Part shown: positions 36,553 to 49,906 of the stretch, one piece after another
How the letters are laid out: each line of letters opens with the position of its first letter
How positions within the stretch are numbered: the first letter of the stretch is position 1
Source: Trogon surrucura
Lineage: Eukaryota; Chordata; Aves; Trogoniformes; Trogonidae
DNA length: 64,000 nucleotides
NCBI GenBank assembly: GCA_020746105.1
Contig: CM036622.1
Location: 18,019,487 to 18,083,486, forward strand
Direction of reading: 5' to 3'
Translations under genes and position numbers: made by a program
Notes under the pieces: generated by a model
Seen by the model: the letters and a program-made list of their open reading frames with translations, nothing else
Database searches by the model: none
Told to the model about the DNA's origin: nothing

Positions 36553-37729
36553 CTGCAGTGTTAGCTGGGATATCAGGCTGTGATCAGAAATAATGAAAGT
36601 ACCTTTTTTCTTCTGCTGCCTTGGCTACTAGTTTCTTTTTATGGTTAGTTTTCTGTCTTGAGAGCTGAGCAAGCAAACAAGATTTTTCCTGTTACAAATG
36701 TGTGTGAATTCTGCTACGGATCAAGCAGGTAAGAAGACTTGTATGTTGGAGAGCAGTCATACAGAGAAGCTCCTTTCAGTTTTTATTGTGTCAGCCAGTC
36801 TTAATAGAATTGATTATGGAACAGGGATAGGCTAGTTATGTTGTTTAGGCTCTTGGACAGGAAGTGCAGCACGGAAAATTACCAAATCTGGCTGCTTATG
36901 AACATGAACTCTGACTGGTCATTTTTACATGAAAACCAGGTACAACAAACTGGTTTTTTTAAGGCACTGAACAGAGGCTTGCACTTGATTGTAAGAAGAA
37001 CGATGTTAATATGAAATAGTTTTTCTTTATATAAATACGGATAGCAATGCTCTGAAAGCTGTGAAACTCAAAAGATGCTTATTGAAGAGAGATGGATGTG
37101 TAGAATGCACAGATGAAGTGACCAAAGACACACCTGCTTTATAATGCTTTTTGAGGGTAGGATCTCTAATCAAGAGCTGAATCAATTGTAGACTTCCTTG
37201 ATAGAGATTGTAAGACTAATTGAAATTTAATTTTTCCTTTCTTAAAAATAAAATTAAAACAAGTCCAGAGGAGTACTTCTGGGCCATTTTCTCTGCATCT
37301 AGTATCAAATAAAGATTATATTAATAATTTAAAAATGAAGAATACTGTGTAGTGCTCACTAAATATTTGGAATTGCATGTATCTGTGGAATGAAGCCAAT
37401 ATAGGGCATGCTCCATTTGCATGTTACTAACAGCATTTTGATACTTTCATTTTGAATTGCAACTTTTTCAGTAATCTACAGAATATCTAGAAGGTCTAAA
37501 CCAAGTGGGTTTATTGCAGTAGGAGCCACTAAGATGAGTATTTCTTAGAGGACCTTAACATTTATGTTCTTGTCTGTACAGTCATACATCTTACATGATG
37601 TGATACGCATCTAAAAAATCTTCTGGCCTTACTTGAAGATGATCTTGATCAATTTTTTCCAGGGTCTCAAAGCTTGTTTTCCTTCTGCTTAGTCTGCAGA
37701 TTTTTTTTGTACCCCTGGTACCTTGCATT

Positions 37730-37791
37730 AGTCTGTGTGGGTCACGAGGCTTACAGGAGGCTTACAGTCTGTGGGTCAGGAGTCTTACAGG
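37730..37791. repeat. Imperfect tandem duplication, about 35-bp period
   Basis: AGTCTGTG(TG)GGTCA.GAG..TTACAGG occurs twice in a row with small differences, and GAGGCTTACAG is also partly repeated between the units. A local duplication with no recognisable function. Confidence 0.75.
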
Positions 37792-38577
37792 TCTTTTCTG
37801 TCCAGAAAACTCACCTTTAACTGCGGTTTCTGGTACTTCCTCGTTGTTTGTTCTCTGCAAATTAGCTGGTGGAGAAATAAGAATCTTCTACAGTTGACCG
37901 CTTTAGTGTATTCATTATTCTAATTAGTTGGAAGCATTCTATGCTAATTGTTCTTGAGATTATTATATAAGTGCTTCCAAAAAGAGTACATGATACATGA
38001 AATGGTCCATGTCAGCAAATGGTTGTTCAGTGCGTGGTGGGAAACAGTGGAACATTTCACAAAGAGAGTCTTTAGCATGACTTCATTCTCTGCATCGCCC
38101 AGGGCAAGCCTGTGTCTATTCATTGGCTCTGGTGGGAACACAGTCTCACTAGATTAAACTCTGCTTTTGTAAATACCCCCTCAGCAGTACAGACCACTTT
38201 CATTAAATCAATCAGAATCAGTTGGTTGTGCATTGACAAGTTTCTTAAACATTTGCAAGTCAGCTTTCTCCTGTGTCTCTTAGGGGAGTCCTTATGCTCC
38301 GATTTCAAGAGGAACCATTTAGCTATCTCATTTGAAGTCATTGTGTGGTTTTGGCACCTTGCAGCACTGCATAAAACACACTTGGTAGAAGGCTTTTTGG
38401 GGACAAAGTGGGAAATAATCTCTAGTGAGGGCTTTGGAGTTGACAACATGAACCTGTCCTTGCTGTTAGATATGCAGGCAGAAGCCTCGTGCTTGGGAGC
38501 TGGGGTTTATGGGAAATACCTTAAAATTCTAGTGCCAGGCCTAGCTATGGCACTTTTAATTGCTACTTTTTCTTGGG

Positions 38578-38601
38578 TTTTTTTTTTTTTTTTTTTTTTT
38601 T
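38578..38601. repeat. T24 homopolymer
   Basis: Twenty-four consecutive T. No retroposon body with an A-tail on the minus strand is recognisable to its right. Confidence 0.95.
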
Positions 38602-38876
38602 AAATCGGCAGTTCTCATACTAGCGAATCAGTCAGCAGCAGTCTTTCTTCTCCTCCCTCTGCTTCCCACTGATCTGTGAAGAATTGTGTGACTCTTAGGG
38701 ATTGCAGTGAGAAGCTAACAGAGCAGTCAAGAAAATTCTTCATATTATTAAGAAATGAGACTATGGCTCTTTTGCCTGAAGGTAAAACTAAGTTTGATCA
38801 GCAGGGGGCATGGAGAGTGTTTGTGAGCATAACTTCAGGCTGAAATGCTAATGTCTTAGAAGGGGGGTGGTTAGTA

Positions 38877-39451
38877 GGTCGAGAGAGGTTCTCCTTCCCC
38901 TCTACTCTGCCCTGGTGAGATCCCATCTGGGATATTGTGTCCAGTTCTGGGCCCCTCAGTTCAAGAAAGACAGGGAACTGCTGGAGAGAGTCCAGCACAG
39001 GGCAACTAGGATGATTAAGGGAGTGGAGCATCTCCCTTATGAGAAAAGACTGAGGGAGCTGGGGCTCTTTAGTTTGGAGAAGAGGAGACTGAGGGGTGAC
39101 CTCATTAATGTTTACAAATATAGAAAGGGTGAGTGTCACGAGGATGGAGCCAGGCTCTTCTCGGTGACAACCACTGATAGGACAAGGGGTAATGGGCTGA
39201 AACTGGAACATAAGAGGTTCCGCTTAAACTCGAGAAGGAACTTCTTCTCAGTGAGGGTGACGGAGCACTGGAACAGGCTGCCCAGGGAGGTTGTGGAGTC
39301 TCCTTCTCCGGAGACATTCAAGACCTGCCTGGACACGTTCCTGTGGGGCATAGTCTAGGCATTCCTGCTCTGGCAGGGGGATTGGACTTGATGATCTTTC
39401 GAGGTCCCTTCCAATCCCTAACATTCTATGATTCTATGATTCTATGATTCT
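38877..39451 (+). mobile_element. Young 5'-truncated CR1 LINE, 3' end with intact C-terminal frame
   Basis: This is a 575-bp 3' fragment of a CR1 non-LTR retrotransposon. Its frame is open for about 160 codons to a natural TAG at 39356-39358. It encodes the C-terminal part of the CR1 ORF2 protein, which follows the reverse-transcriptase core. Recognisable blocks are [56 protein letters not shown] and the end block [13 protein letters not shown]. The short 3' untranslated region follows, then the tail (ATTCTATG)3 ATTCT at 39423-39451. The element lacks its endonuclease and polymerase core and cannot move by itself; 5' truncation is usual for CR1. It differs from the copy at 45.9 kb by only about a dozen changes, so both come from one recently active subfamily. 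Confidence 0.96.
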
Positions 39452-39774
39452 CCCTTGTGCACCTTGTTCAGGAGGGCCAGAGGGGAGTTTGGAAATCAGC
39501 TTCAGGTGTGCTGGATTGCTCTTTTCTAGTCTCTCAACTCTTGGGGGCTTGATTTTTCAGTAAGAAGTGGGCAGTCCTAGGATGAACTACCTGTTACCTC
39601 TTTTGTGAGTCACAACGTAGAATGATTCCTATAATTATACCTGTATCCAGACATTACTCAGACTCTTTAGCTTAGTAGCCTAGAGGTCTGCGTTCAGCTC
39701 AGCCTGTGCTCTTGGGCAGGGCCAGTGCCCTTAGGAGGAGGACCCACACCTTCTCTTACTCTCGCACTCCCTTA
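39452..39774. other. Spacer between two opposed CR1 copies
   Basis: About 320 bp of unique-looking sequence between the CR1 tails. The two 3' tails point toward each other across it. No gene or motif is seen. Confidence 0.6.
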
Positions 39775-39970
39775 CAGAATCACAGAATGCTAGGGGTTGG
39801 AAGGGACCTTGAAAGATCATCTGGTCAACTCCCCTGCAAAGCAGGATCACCTAGATAAGGTCACACAGGAACGTGTCCAGGCAGGTTTTGAATGTCTCCA
39901 GAGAAGGAGACTCCACAACCTCTCTGGGCAGCCTGTGCCAGTGCTCTGTCACCCTCACAGTGAAAAAGTT
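39775..39970 (-). mobile_element. Short 5'-truncated CR1 LINE, minus strand
   Basis: This is the last 196 bp of a CR1 element in reverse orientation. It begins on the plus strand with AGAATCACAGAAT, the complement of the CR1 octamer tail. It then gives the complement of the 3' untranslated region (TTGGAAGGGACCTTGAAAGA), and the end of the coding region, where the [11 protein letters not shown]-type block is still legible. It is more diverged than the copies at 38.9 and 45.9 kb, with a different 3' variable segment, so it belongs to an older or different subfamily. Confidence 0.95.
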
Positions 39971-42900
39971 AGATGCTCTCTAGCATCCTTTTGCCTTCCT
40001 AATATTTTTGAATTGCTGTTGCCCCAAACAAAGGCTTGTAGACAGGATTTTAGCCCAGGAGGCTTCTGGCAGATTATTTCATCCTTTGTCCCCCACACAG
40101 GGTGGGATCCCTTGTACTCCTGACTCATTTAGAGACATTTTTTTCTGCTGCTGAGGTTGTGATTTGAAGCCTTCAGCCACAGCAGATACACTGCTCAAAG
40201 TGCCACTAATAAGGAGGAAGAAATTCCCCTTCCTGATGGCAGTCGTTCAATGCTCCTTGGATTGCCCTGGGTTGTGCTTCTGGCTGGTATGACTGGGGCC
40301 TTGGATTGGAGCTGTGCCTCCGCTTCCTTGTGTCTGAGGCAGTTTTGGAAATAACTCTGTTCTGTCAGAGTTATCTGAGCAAGGCATGTGGCATGGCCTG
40401 TTGTCTGTCACTAGTTTTTCTACATCTGGAGCTCTGGGTTCTTCCTTTTTTTCTACAAACCCCTGAGCCACATGTTGCCAAATAGGGGAAGGTCCTGTAC
40501 CTTCCTCTGCTTCACTCTTGGACCCTTATGTAGCTTCATCATCTGTGGGTTGCTGAAGATGTGAATTCTCAGCCTCAGGACAATCATTTTTGTATTAGTT
40601 CTCACTTCCTTTTTCTAGCTGAGATCTGAGTTCCTGAGTTTACTCTCTAGCTATAAAAGACAGCAAAGCACAGTTGCGTTGTAAATGTGCCACTTCAGTC
40701 ACAAATATGTTGTTGTGTCATGAACACAAGAGAAGAAGTACCTCAGGATTTCTCAGAGAGGGCTAATACATTGCAACCATGTCTCTGAAGCATGGTCACG
40801 GCTGATTTTTACCTATTTGTGCCTTTGTCCTTGCAAGAAGTTGTACCTTCTGTCCTTGACAGCAGGCCCCAGGAAGCCTAGCTTGGGACTGTAAGCATTT
40901 TTCTTTAAGTTTGATGTGATGAGCATGACAAAGTGCTGAAATTAGTTTGAGTATTTTTTCTAGATAAAAATAAATCTGTTACATGGTTGACATGCTGGTC
41001 TGTCGACTCCATGCACTACTCTGTAACGTCATGCAGGCGTGATCTGGGGAGCTGGCGGAGATGTGACTCCTCACCCTTTCTCCATTGGACGCAGTCACCT
41101 TGGAGGAGAAACTCCATCAAACCATCTGTCCAGTCTGCGCTTATTTACCCGGCTTGTTCCTAGGAGTTATTACAAATATGTGCTGGGCGGCTACAGGATG
41201 GCTGCAGTGGTAAAACTGATTTTTTTCTAGAAAAGACTCCATGTGAGTGTTATTAGGTAAGCAACTCCTTTGAAATTAGCCAAGTCTAAATTTGGCAATC
41301 TTCTCAAACATAACACATGCAGTGTTCTGTTGAGGTAGAACTAGATGATTGGGCATTTAAAGTGCACAGCAATGCCACAGATGTTTACGGTACCAGAAGA
41401 CCGATGTTCCCAGTATGATAATGGATTTTCAGTTATTCCTTGTTGCTGAGAAGTGGTGAAACAAAACAGTAATCCAAGACTTTTCTTCTGTCTTCTATGT
41501 TTTATTTCAAGGAATAGGGTCATCTCAATTGCTATGGAATTTGCTTACTGTAAGTAGTACTGAATGCAGCTAACAATTACATCATCTACTCCATGCTGTA
41601 CAAACCTTTTGCCATGATTTTAGTGCTGCCTCATAATCAGGAAATTTTGCTACTTTTATGTGGGAAACAGAGTTTCATTCTATTTGGCAGACTTTATTAA
41701 AGTCTGAGGACTATCAGGACCATAATAAATTAAGGGTGCATACAGGGAATTTGTGCAAAGATACATAACCCTACATGTTATTAACTGCTAATATAACTTA
41801 ATCACTTACTTAATTAGCTACTAATACAACTTTTGGATCTCCAGAGTGTGATTTGTCAGTGGCGGTCAGTTTGCACAAGCCTTTGTGGTTCAGCTATAGC
41901 GAGGACTTTCAGTGAGGAGTGTGAAGATTTGGCACATTACAGAAAGCCCTGAAGTTGCCTCACCTCTTTCTGAGCTGAGCAGAAGTTTCATGGCAGCCTT
42001 CGGTGAAGCACAGATTATTTATTATACACCCTTCGTGAGAAGTGGAATTGAAGATTTTACATCTGCTTGTAGCATTGTATAGATGTACCAACATTTCAAA
42101 CATTTGGTATAATTTCATGCTGGTCAGTGGTTAAGACTGTTGGAAGACCATTGGCCCGATAGTTTTGGACTTAGTGATCCAAAAGTCATTGTGAAAAACA
42201 CAGCCTTGTGAGTGAATGAATGTCAGAAATGCAAATTGCGGTGAGGAAACAGAAGATGTTGCCTAGAAGCCAGTTAAATGTCATGCAACTCTTCAAAATA
42301 TTTTTTCACGTTTGTCCTGTGAATGTACACTTGGTTCCTGTCCACTGTTGGGAATGAAAAAATTGCTTGAGGGGACTCGAGTGAAATTTTATTTCTCAGC
42401 TTTGGAATTTCTAGAGCCCATACGTTTAAATAAGAATGTGTTTCATAAAAGTGTATGGTTACTATACATAGGAAAATTATATATGGTTTCCTGTCCTGTG
42501 CTTGGCTTAATTTTTAAGTGTTACACCTTCAGATCTTCCTGTTTTAGAATCCATTCAGAAAGAAAACTTTTTGAACTGAGAATTTCCATTCTGTCAGGGG
42601 GACCCAACAGACTTAAATAAAATCTTTGTTGATGATGCTGTTTTCCAGGATTTGCAGAGAGAAGTCTGTTGTTTAACCTTACTCAAATTTAAACAAGTGC
42701 TTTCCTAGCAGGAACTGTTGGACCACTATATCACAACAGCTGTCAGATGTTCTGTAGAGATAATTACCCCCACGTACTCAGCTGACCCTGTAAATTAAAT
42801 TTGGATACACTTTGAAATATAATTGCCCACACTATAGTTAACTTTTTCTCCAGTAAAATGTCATGTTTTTGCCAGGTGCAGGGCAGGGAAGGAAGCAATA

Positions 42901-45887
42901 AAGGGGGTAATGGGGAGAATGGAATTGATTATAACTGGTATAAATTTCAGATAATGTAAAGCATCAGCTTTTTGCACAGGGAAACCAGTGATTAAAGACC
43001 TGGGTAGTTCTACACAATTGACTTATACTCTAGAGTGGTGTTCTCCAAATTACAAAACCAATCAGCCACCCTAATTGCCTTCATTCAAAACCAGTCACCA
43101 GTTTGATTCTTTTACCAGCCAAATAAGACAGCATAAATCAGTCAGTATGAGTGTTGGGAATGCGTGTTTGGGACCTGGCCAGATCTTATATAAACCTAAC
43201 AATAACTTATTAAATCCACGGCCAGGAGAGACTTGCAATTCTCATTTTGGTACATCTCCTTTCGGCTTTCTGCGACATGGTGAGTGTAGGACTGAAATGG
43301 TCCAGGTCTGAATGCGGACCCCAGCCACAATGGTGTGACTTTACAATGGCTGTGGTGTAAACGAGGGCTGAACGGAGCCTTTACTTTGTAGTGTCTGCTT
43401 TTATCAGGATTCTTCTATAAAAGGCTCTAATGGGATTTACTTTGCTCACATTGAATCAAACTGTTACTGACATTAGTGAGAGCAAGTTCAGGCCCTAGTC
43501 GGCTTCTCACTGTTGTAAAAGCATTTGTTGGTTTCTTTCAGGGGAGTGAAGCTAATTAATTTTCGTTTTTGGCATGCATTGTCTTCGTCTGCTCTTGTGT
43601 GCATGTTCTGGTTTTTGGGAGAAAAAAAATCATATCCTTATTTTAAAATCTGACCCTTTTTCAGCATGCCTGTCACCCACTAGTATAAATGGGAAATGGA
43701 GTTGTATGGCAGCTTCTGGACCTTGGACACATTGAATGACTATGGAAACAATTAAAGATTGCACTGTGCCTGAGGAGTCCTTCCTTCAAAAGACGACTGA
43801 ACTGCTCTCTAGCTATCAGTAGGGCTGAATGGCTGTTAAAAATTCTCCAAGCCCAATTTGACTGTCAGTTTAGGAGATGCAGTCACAGACAGGCAGTAAA
43901 AGATCTCACTTGGCAAACAGCAGTAGTTAAAAGCAAATAGATTAACTAAATGCTTGAAGTAGAAGAACAGAGAATATGTCTTAGCACTGATGGGGCCTTG
44001 TAAGAAGTCTTGTAACAAATTTTGACCTCTATACATATGAATCTAATGTGAAGAGTCACAATTGAATTGTCTAATATGAAAAAAAGGAGGAAGTTTCAAC
44101 AATTTAGAGAACTTCCATTTCTTTCAAACAAGAGGGCAGTATAGACGACTGACCAAATGACAGAATAAACCTAGAAAGGAGATATAGAACATTTCACTGA
44201 TACATGAAAAGCTGTGAATGCCATGCTGAAGACATGACCTGTTCCTATTTCTAATTCTGCCCGTAATAAAAAAGAATGGACATCTGACTTCCAAAAAAAT
44301 ATAAAGGCATTCCATAAAAATAAAGTAATTCTTTATGCAGAAAATACTGAACCTGTGATACTTTTACAGAAGAATACTAGCTGTGGTTATTATGACCAGT
44401 ACCTCCTGCCTTTACAAAGATTTAAATAAAAAAAATAATTCATTCTTAGGTTTCAAGATATAAATGTATCTGAAAAAAAATCCTCTGCTTATGAATAGCA
44501 TTACCCAGCTTTCCATGTGTTTAATACTGTTTTCCAAATTCTCTAATACATTACCTTTAAACTGGTGAACAGGATGCCAGATTATAAAACAATGGCAAAC
44601 ATTTAACCTAAGTGTCTGAAAAAATATATTTCCTGTTGCTGAATATTTTCTGAAGTAGCTGGAAAATACACTCTTTGACTTCCTTTGGCAGTAAAATGCA
44701 TCATTCTGAAGTAGAAAAGAACTGAAGACACAAGAACACTTGCAATCAGTTTCAAGTAAGGGGACAGTCATAACCTGTGAATTCTGGTTAATTGTGTGAA
44801 ATTGCTGTGTAATTTACAACTTCATTTCTAGAGGTATGTCATTCCTCAGCTTGGACGGGGAAGAAAAACAGAGAGGCATGCTTGAGTTGGACATGACTGA
44901 ATGTGCAGGACCTGATCCAGGAGGAAGGAAACTGGCTACAAAGCAGAGGTTATGCATGATTTGGTAGTGAAGTCAAAGGAAGGGCAATAAGGACTTTTTT
45001 AGGGAGGTCTGACCTAAGCATAGACAACACTTGAGACTATTTAAAAAACTAAAATAATACTTGGCTGTTTGTATAGTCCCTCCTCAATCTTGTGGGCCTG
45101 CCTGCTGGCTACCAAGGACATGAACTGCAAACAGGCAAACTAAAACTTTGAGGAGGAAATAACCTCATGTTGTTGGAGGATGAGCAGGAGAGTTGACCCA
45201 CTGGAAGCTGCTGATGATTGGAGAACATCGAGATGGTGAGGTGCTACTTCTGTAAAGAAAAATAGAGCTGCTGAGCTGAAAGTGAGCTGAGGAAGCCAAG
45301 GAAGGGAATGGAGCCTCTTCTCCCAAGGGTATCGTGAACACCTGCAAAGAAAGCCCCTAGGGCTGGCGTCAGCTCTACTCAGGTACAAGTATCCCATTCA
45401 CTCCTGCAAGTTTCTCATCCAAAACCCAAAATGTAGTGATCTAATGGAAGAACCCGGAAAAGAGCAGTGGAGCCTGATGGGGATGAGGAAGCCCTTCCCC
45501 CACCCGCCCTCCCACTTCATGTGCCAAGGGGAGTGTGGAAAATTTCTGTGAAAAGTGGTAATGTAAGCCCTACAGAGGAGAGAATTGAGTGCTTCCCCAC
45601 ATGAAATCTAATTGCATAGTAAATACTTTTTCCTTCTCTTTTCACTTGTCTCCTTTCTTTTATTTTCTCTTGCCATCTCCTGATTATCATTCCTTCATGT
45701 GGCACTTCTTTTCCATTCTGATTTCATCTGTCATTTCATCGTCCTGTCTTCTTTTGCTCTGATTTTGGGAACATAACTAAATCATTTTGCTAAATATACC
45801 AGTGCTATAATCTCTGTGCCTTGTTCCTCTAAATGACCATGTACCCCATCTAGCTGTGCAGAGGTCACTCCTCCCCTCCCCACACCC
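39971..45887. other. No gene recognised
   Basis: AT-rich DNA with small unrecognised frames such as 41039-41230 (+), 42312-42620 (+) and 43075-43311 (+). The last has a GTGAGT donor-like site near 43279 and a TTTTACCAG acceptor-like site near 43120, but the peptide between is unfamiliar. The purine-rich stretch 44840-45000 has no recognisable content. Confidence 0.55.
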
Positions 45888-46340
45888 CCAGCAGGGCAAC
45901 TAGGATGATAAGGGAGTGGAGCATCTCCCTTATGAGAAAAGACTGAAGGAGCTGGGGCTCTTTAGTTTGGAGAAGAGGAGGCTGAGGGGTGACCTCATTA
46001 ATGTTTACAAATATAGAAAGGGTGAGTGTCACGAGGATGGAGCCAGGCTCTTCTCGGTGACAACCACTGATAGGACAAGGGATAATGGGCTGAAACTGGA
46101 ACATAAGAGGTTCCGCTTAAACTCGAGAAGAAACTTCTTCTCAGTGAGGGTGACAGAGCCCTGGAACAGGCTGCCCAGAGAGGTTGTGGAGTCTCCTTCT
46201 CTGGAGACATTCAAGACCTGCCTGGACATGTTCCTGTGTGGCATAGTCTAGGCATTCCTGCTCTGGCAGCGGGATTGGACTTGATGATCTTTCGAGGTCC
46301 CTTCCAATCCCTAACATTCTATGATTCTATAATTCTATGA
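45888..46340 (+). mobile_element. Young 5'-truncated CR1 LINE, same subfamily as 38.9 kb copy
   Basis: A 453-bp CR1 3' fragment that starts at the CAG(CA)GGGCAACTAGGATGA block. It keeps about 112 codons of the ORF2 C-terminus (from [10 protein letters not shown] through [12 protein letters not shown]) to the TAG at 46249-46251. The same 3' untranslated region and an octamer tail ending ATTCTATAATTCTATGA follow. A one-base deletion near 45911 shifts the frame relative to the 38.9 kb copy, just upstream of the open part. By eye, about a dozen substitutions separate the two over roughly 440 bp. Several fall at CpG sites, as expected for recent copies decaying by methyl-cytosine deamination. It is non-autonomous. 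Confidence 0.96.
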
Positions 46341-49300
46341 AGTGGAGAACACTGAAGTCTGAGATGTGGAGTTTAAAGAAAAAAAACAAAGGTGCATGTA
46401 TTCATTTCCTTCCCACAGCAGCCAACATGAATAAGATAGTGTCCTGCCAAACCTTAAGATGGTCTCAGCTACTTCTCTTTTTAGAGGGAGGAATGTATGC
46501 AGCATATTGGTCTTCCTTACCCCTCAGAAAAAAACCCTGCATTTTTACAATGAGTGATCTGGTTTTGCAGGATGCGAGCAAAGAATCCCAGATTTCAGTC
46601 TGCAGGCAGATGGACCTTTAAACAAAACTCCCTGCACAGCAGGGACATCTGTTATGATTTGTGATCCACAAACTTTAAGGATGCTCAAAATTCAGCTACG
46701 GGGCTCAATCCTTAGCTAGACCCAGCAGGAGAAGGAAAAGGCAAAGTCTGCGTGCTCTGAGATTTACTAAGAGCTGAAATAGTTTCTGCAGCAAACTAGA
46801 ACTACGTGAATTTAACCTCATTTTAGCCAGAGCATGGCTCAGACATCTTTTCTTCCACTTATTTGTCCTAGAAGACCTGACTAAGGAGCTGGGGAGAGTG
46901 ACAAGTAGCTTGATGAAGCCATTAGTACATTAGGATGCTATTTTGCAAAATAAATCATTTCTGAAACTGTGCCAATGACAATTTTTCATTCACTCTGTGG
47001 AAGCCAGAGCCAGCCCAGTTGTTTGCATTTACATTTAATACCTTCTGCACCTTCTGTTGGGAGCTGAAGGGTACCAGATAATTCTTGTCACTGGAGTCCA
47101 GTGCGGGAGACTGTAGAGTTGTTCCTGTCCTACTTTAAAACAGTCTCATTAGCTGGTGAATGATACGTATTTTGGGCAAACATAATTTTCTACCAAGTGC
47201 TGGAAACTCATTTATTCAATACATCTTTTCTTTAACAGTTTTCAAGATTTTCTGGAAAAATTATATGATACTTTTTGTTTCAGTGGTCACTTCTGATGGT
47301 GCTGCTAGCATTTGTGCAGACGTTACATGGCTTTTTAAAATGTTAATTGTTAGTTTGGTGGTTTTTTCCCATGAATAGTTAGTACTAATATGGGATAAGG
47401 GCCATTTAAGACAGGACTGAAGTACTTTGCCTTATTTGTCACTCATTAAATGTGTACACTTTCTTTTCATCAACTTAATTCTTTCAGCACATTCTTCTTC
47501 TTCGTCTGCATTCCCTGCAAACGTTAAAAGAGGGATTCAAGGAGCTTCAGTTAGATGCTCATAATGTGTTTTGCTTGGACAGATAGGACAAACAAAATTC
47601 GTAGGGCTGTATTGCTGGCACACCACATGCTATATTTTAAAAGAATTCTATCTTTAGCCTTCCTGTTCCTGATACTTTCAGACGTGAATTAGTATTATGT
47701 TTATAGAACTTCTGAACTAATGTCTGTGAATATTTTCCCCCAAAATCCAGAAGGTGCAAACTTAAAGGCAAGGAGAGCCAAAGCAATTTCTATTTCTTCT
47801 TTTGGCGAATATTTAAGAGAAATATTTAGATATTTTAAGTTCTGCTTGACAAGTTTCCCTTAATATCTCAGTCTGTGCTATCCCTAATTGCTGGTGTCAC
47901 AGCTTTTCCGCAGTAGTGCTCGTGCCAGCAAAGGCTTGGAAAAGCCGTCTGTAATTTAAAACTTTATTTTGAAATTCATTTCGCAGGGTATACTGGCAAG
48001 AAGTCAAAGTGCTTCATTGTGTGATCTTTCCACTCTCTGCACTACACAACATGGCTAGAGCTCTCCTAGCTCTCCCTTCAGTGGTTGGCTTTGCACACCC
48101 ACTCTCCCCCCCTCAAATCTGTCTCCACATGATCTGACCTTTTTCATTCTGGGGTAGAAATTTGGAACTACAGTGTGAATATTAATTTAGTGATTGAACT
48201 GTGTTCTCCAGCTACAACCTTCTCTCTCAGACACAACAGGCAAAAAGAATTCTTTTAGCATCTGCTTGTGTCAGACTGATGATACTTCATTGCACCCCTT
48301 TGAAAGGAAAAGTAAAATAGTAGATCTTCTACTTAGCTCCTCCTGAAACTTGTGTACTGTTGATAACACTACCTTGAGTAACTTGGCTATTTTATGACCG
48401 TTAAGGCACATTCAGTAGAAGAAATTTACTGGTTTTCGTCGTGGCCTATAGTGTTTTTTATCTATCGAATAGTTAATGTTAGGTGGAGTGTCCCGTGGTT
48501 GTATAGCTCTCAGTACTGCTTATTGTTATTTGTGGATATCATTGAACAAGAATAGCATTTCCATCTTTATAATGTTTCAATAACAAAGTCCCTGTGGAAG
48601 TGTTCCCAGCTGTTTTTCTACAATTTTCAAAATGTCACCTAGGTTTTGTCATCTGTGGAATTTTTTCATGTTATCACCTCTTTCTTCACTGATACCTGAA
48701 AAAGCGGTGACCAACACATGTTACTTTGTGTAGACTTTCAGTTGCACTAGGAAGAAGGAAAACTAGATTGTGCATTCATCAGGAAAGTTCTCAATTATTA
48801 AGTGGAAAGAGGGCTACCCCTGGGTGTTGCGATTTGCCAAGTTGCAGCAAGAGGGTTTTTTCTAAGGAAATAGTAAACTCTTAGAAGATGCTAATAGGGT
48901 GTGATCACAAGAACATGTTTGAGAGTAAGTAACAGCACATCTGGGTTTTTGTAGTGGCAATGAAGCAGGTAATGGTGCTTTGCTGTCGGTTTTCTTTTTG
49001 AAACCCTTTTCACAGTGCTGCTGCTCAATGTGGGACTTCAGTCTGAATTCTTATTCTCCAGTTAACTTCCCCCATCCTTTCAACTGGAACAGTCTCCTGA
49101 CTTGTTTTGCTTCCTTTTAAAAACAACCACAAAACCAACAATAATAATTATTGTCAACAATAATAATAAAAAAATGCAAAATGAACCTTAGGGGAACTAC
49201 TCTGCAACCTATACATTCAAGTTTTATTGGGAAAAAAAAAAAAAAGTCCACAATTGCTTTTCTTAGGAATGTTATAATTTTATGGATATCTATCTCTGCA

Positions 49301-49906
49301 TAACTCAGTCAAACCCGAAGAGTAAATAAACAAAAAAAAAAAGATAAAAAAGAAAGTTTATATCAGCTCTTAAGATCAGTGGAGATGTCTGTGCTCCTTA
49401 AGGGAGGCAATTAATAAAAGTAAATTTCTTCATGTCAGGCATTTGGGTACTGAAGCTTTGTTGGCCATTATAAACCTCAAACTGCTTTATTGCACATTTA
49501 GTATTGTGTCTAAAGTGGTGTAGGTTCCCGAAAGTGAAATTGTAGGGGTACAAATTTTCAAGTAGACGTTCTTTGTATATTGACCCAACTTTAAACTGTT
49601 AACAATATCTAAATAAAGAGAAGTGAAAAATATTTCACAGAAAATGTGTGCAAATAAGTGAAGAGTGGAATGGAAGAGACACGGGTACACTGAAATAGAT
49701 AACCAAAATTTTAAGAAATGGCCTGAAGCTAGTCGTATTGTGAATCTACATGGAAGTTGCTTACTTACACCTACTTCATCTGCAAATTCTTGAATTTTTC
49801 AAGGCAAGCGTAAGTGTTCAGATACAAATTACACAACCTTTTCTCTTCTGTTTGATCATCCTTTTTCATGAAAAAATGTGGATTTATCTTGAAGGTTTTC
49901 TTGAAG
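46341..49906. other. No gene recognised
   Basis: AT-rich DNA. AAT/ATT-rich simple sequence lies at 49135-49180, and A runs lie at 49232-49245 and 49331-49348. Short frames such as 47160-47378 (+) are unrecognised. Confidence 0.55.

Larger units (their letters stand above)
36553..38876. other. No gene recognised; T24 tract
   Basis: AT-rich DNA. It includes an imperfect tandem duplication at 37730-37791 and an uninterrupted 24-base T run at 38578-38601. A 163-codon plus-strand frame (38112-38603) ends in that T run and is not credible as a gene. Confidence 0.55.

Noticed and set aside
38112-38603. 163-codon plus-strand frame
   Set aside because: It ends by reading into a T24 homopolymer as polyphenylalanine, has no ATG-based or splice support, and has no recognisable domain.
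38867-39358. 163-codon frame considered as a host gene
   Set aside because: It is the C-terminus of the CR1 ORF2 protein in a truncated, non-autonomous copy.
43075-43311. Plus-strand frame between an acceptor-like and a donor-like site
   Set aside because: Splice-like motifs of this quality are common in 64 kb, and the peptide contains nothing recognisable.
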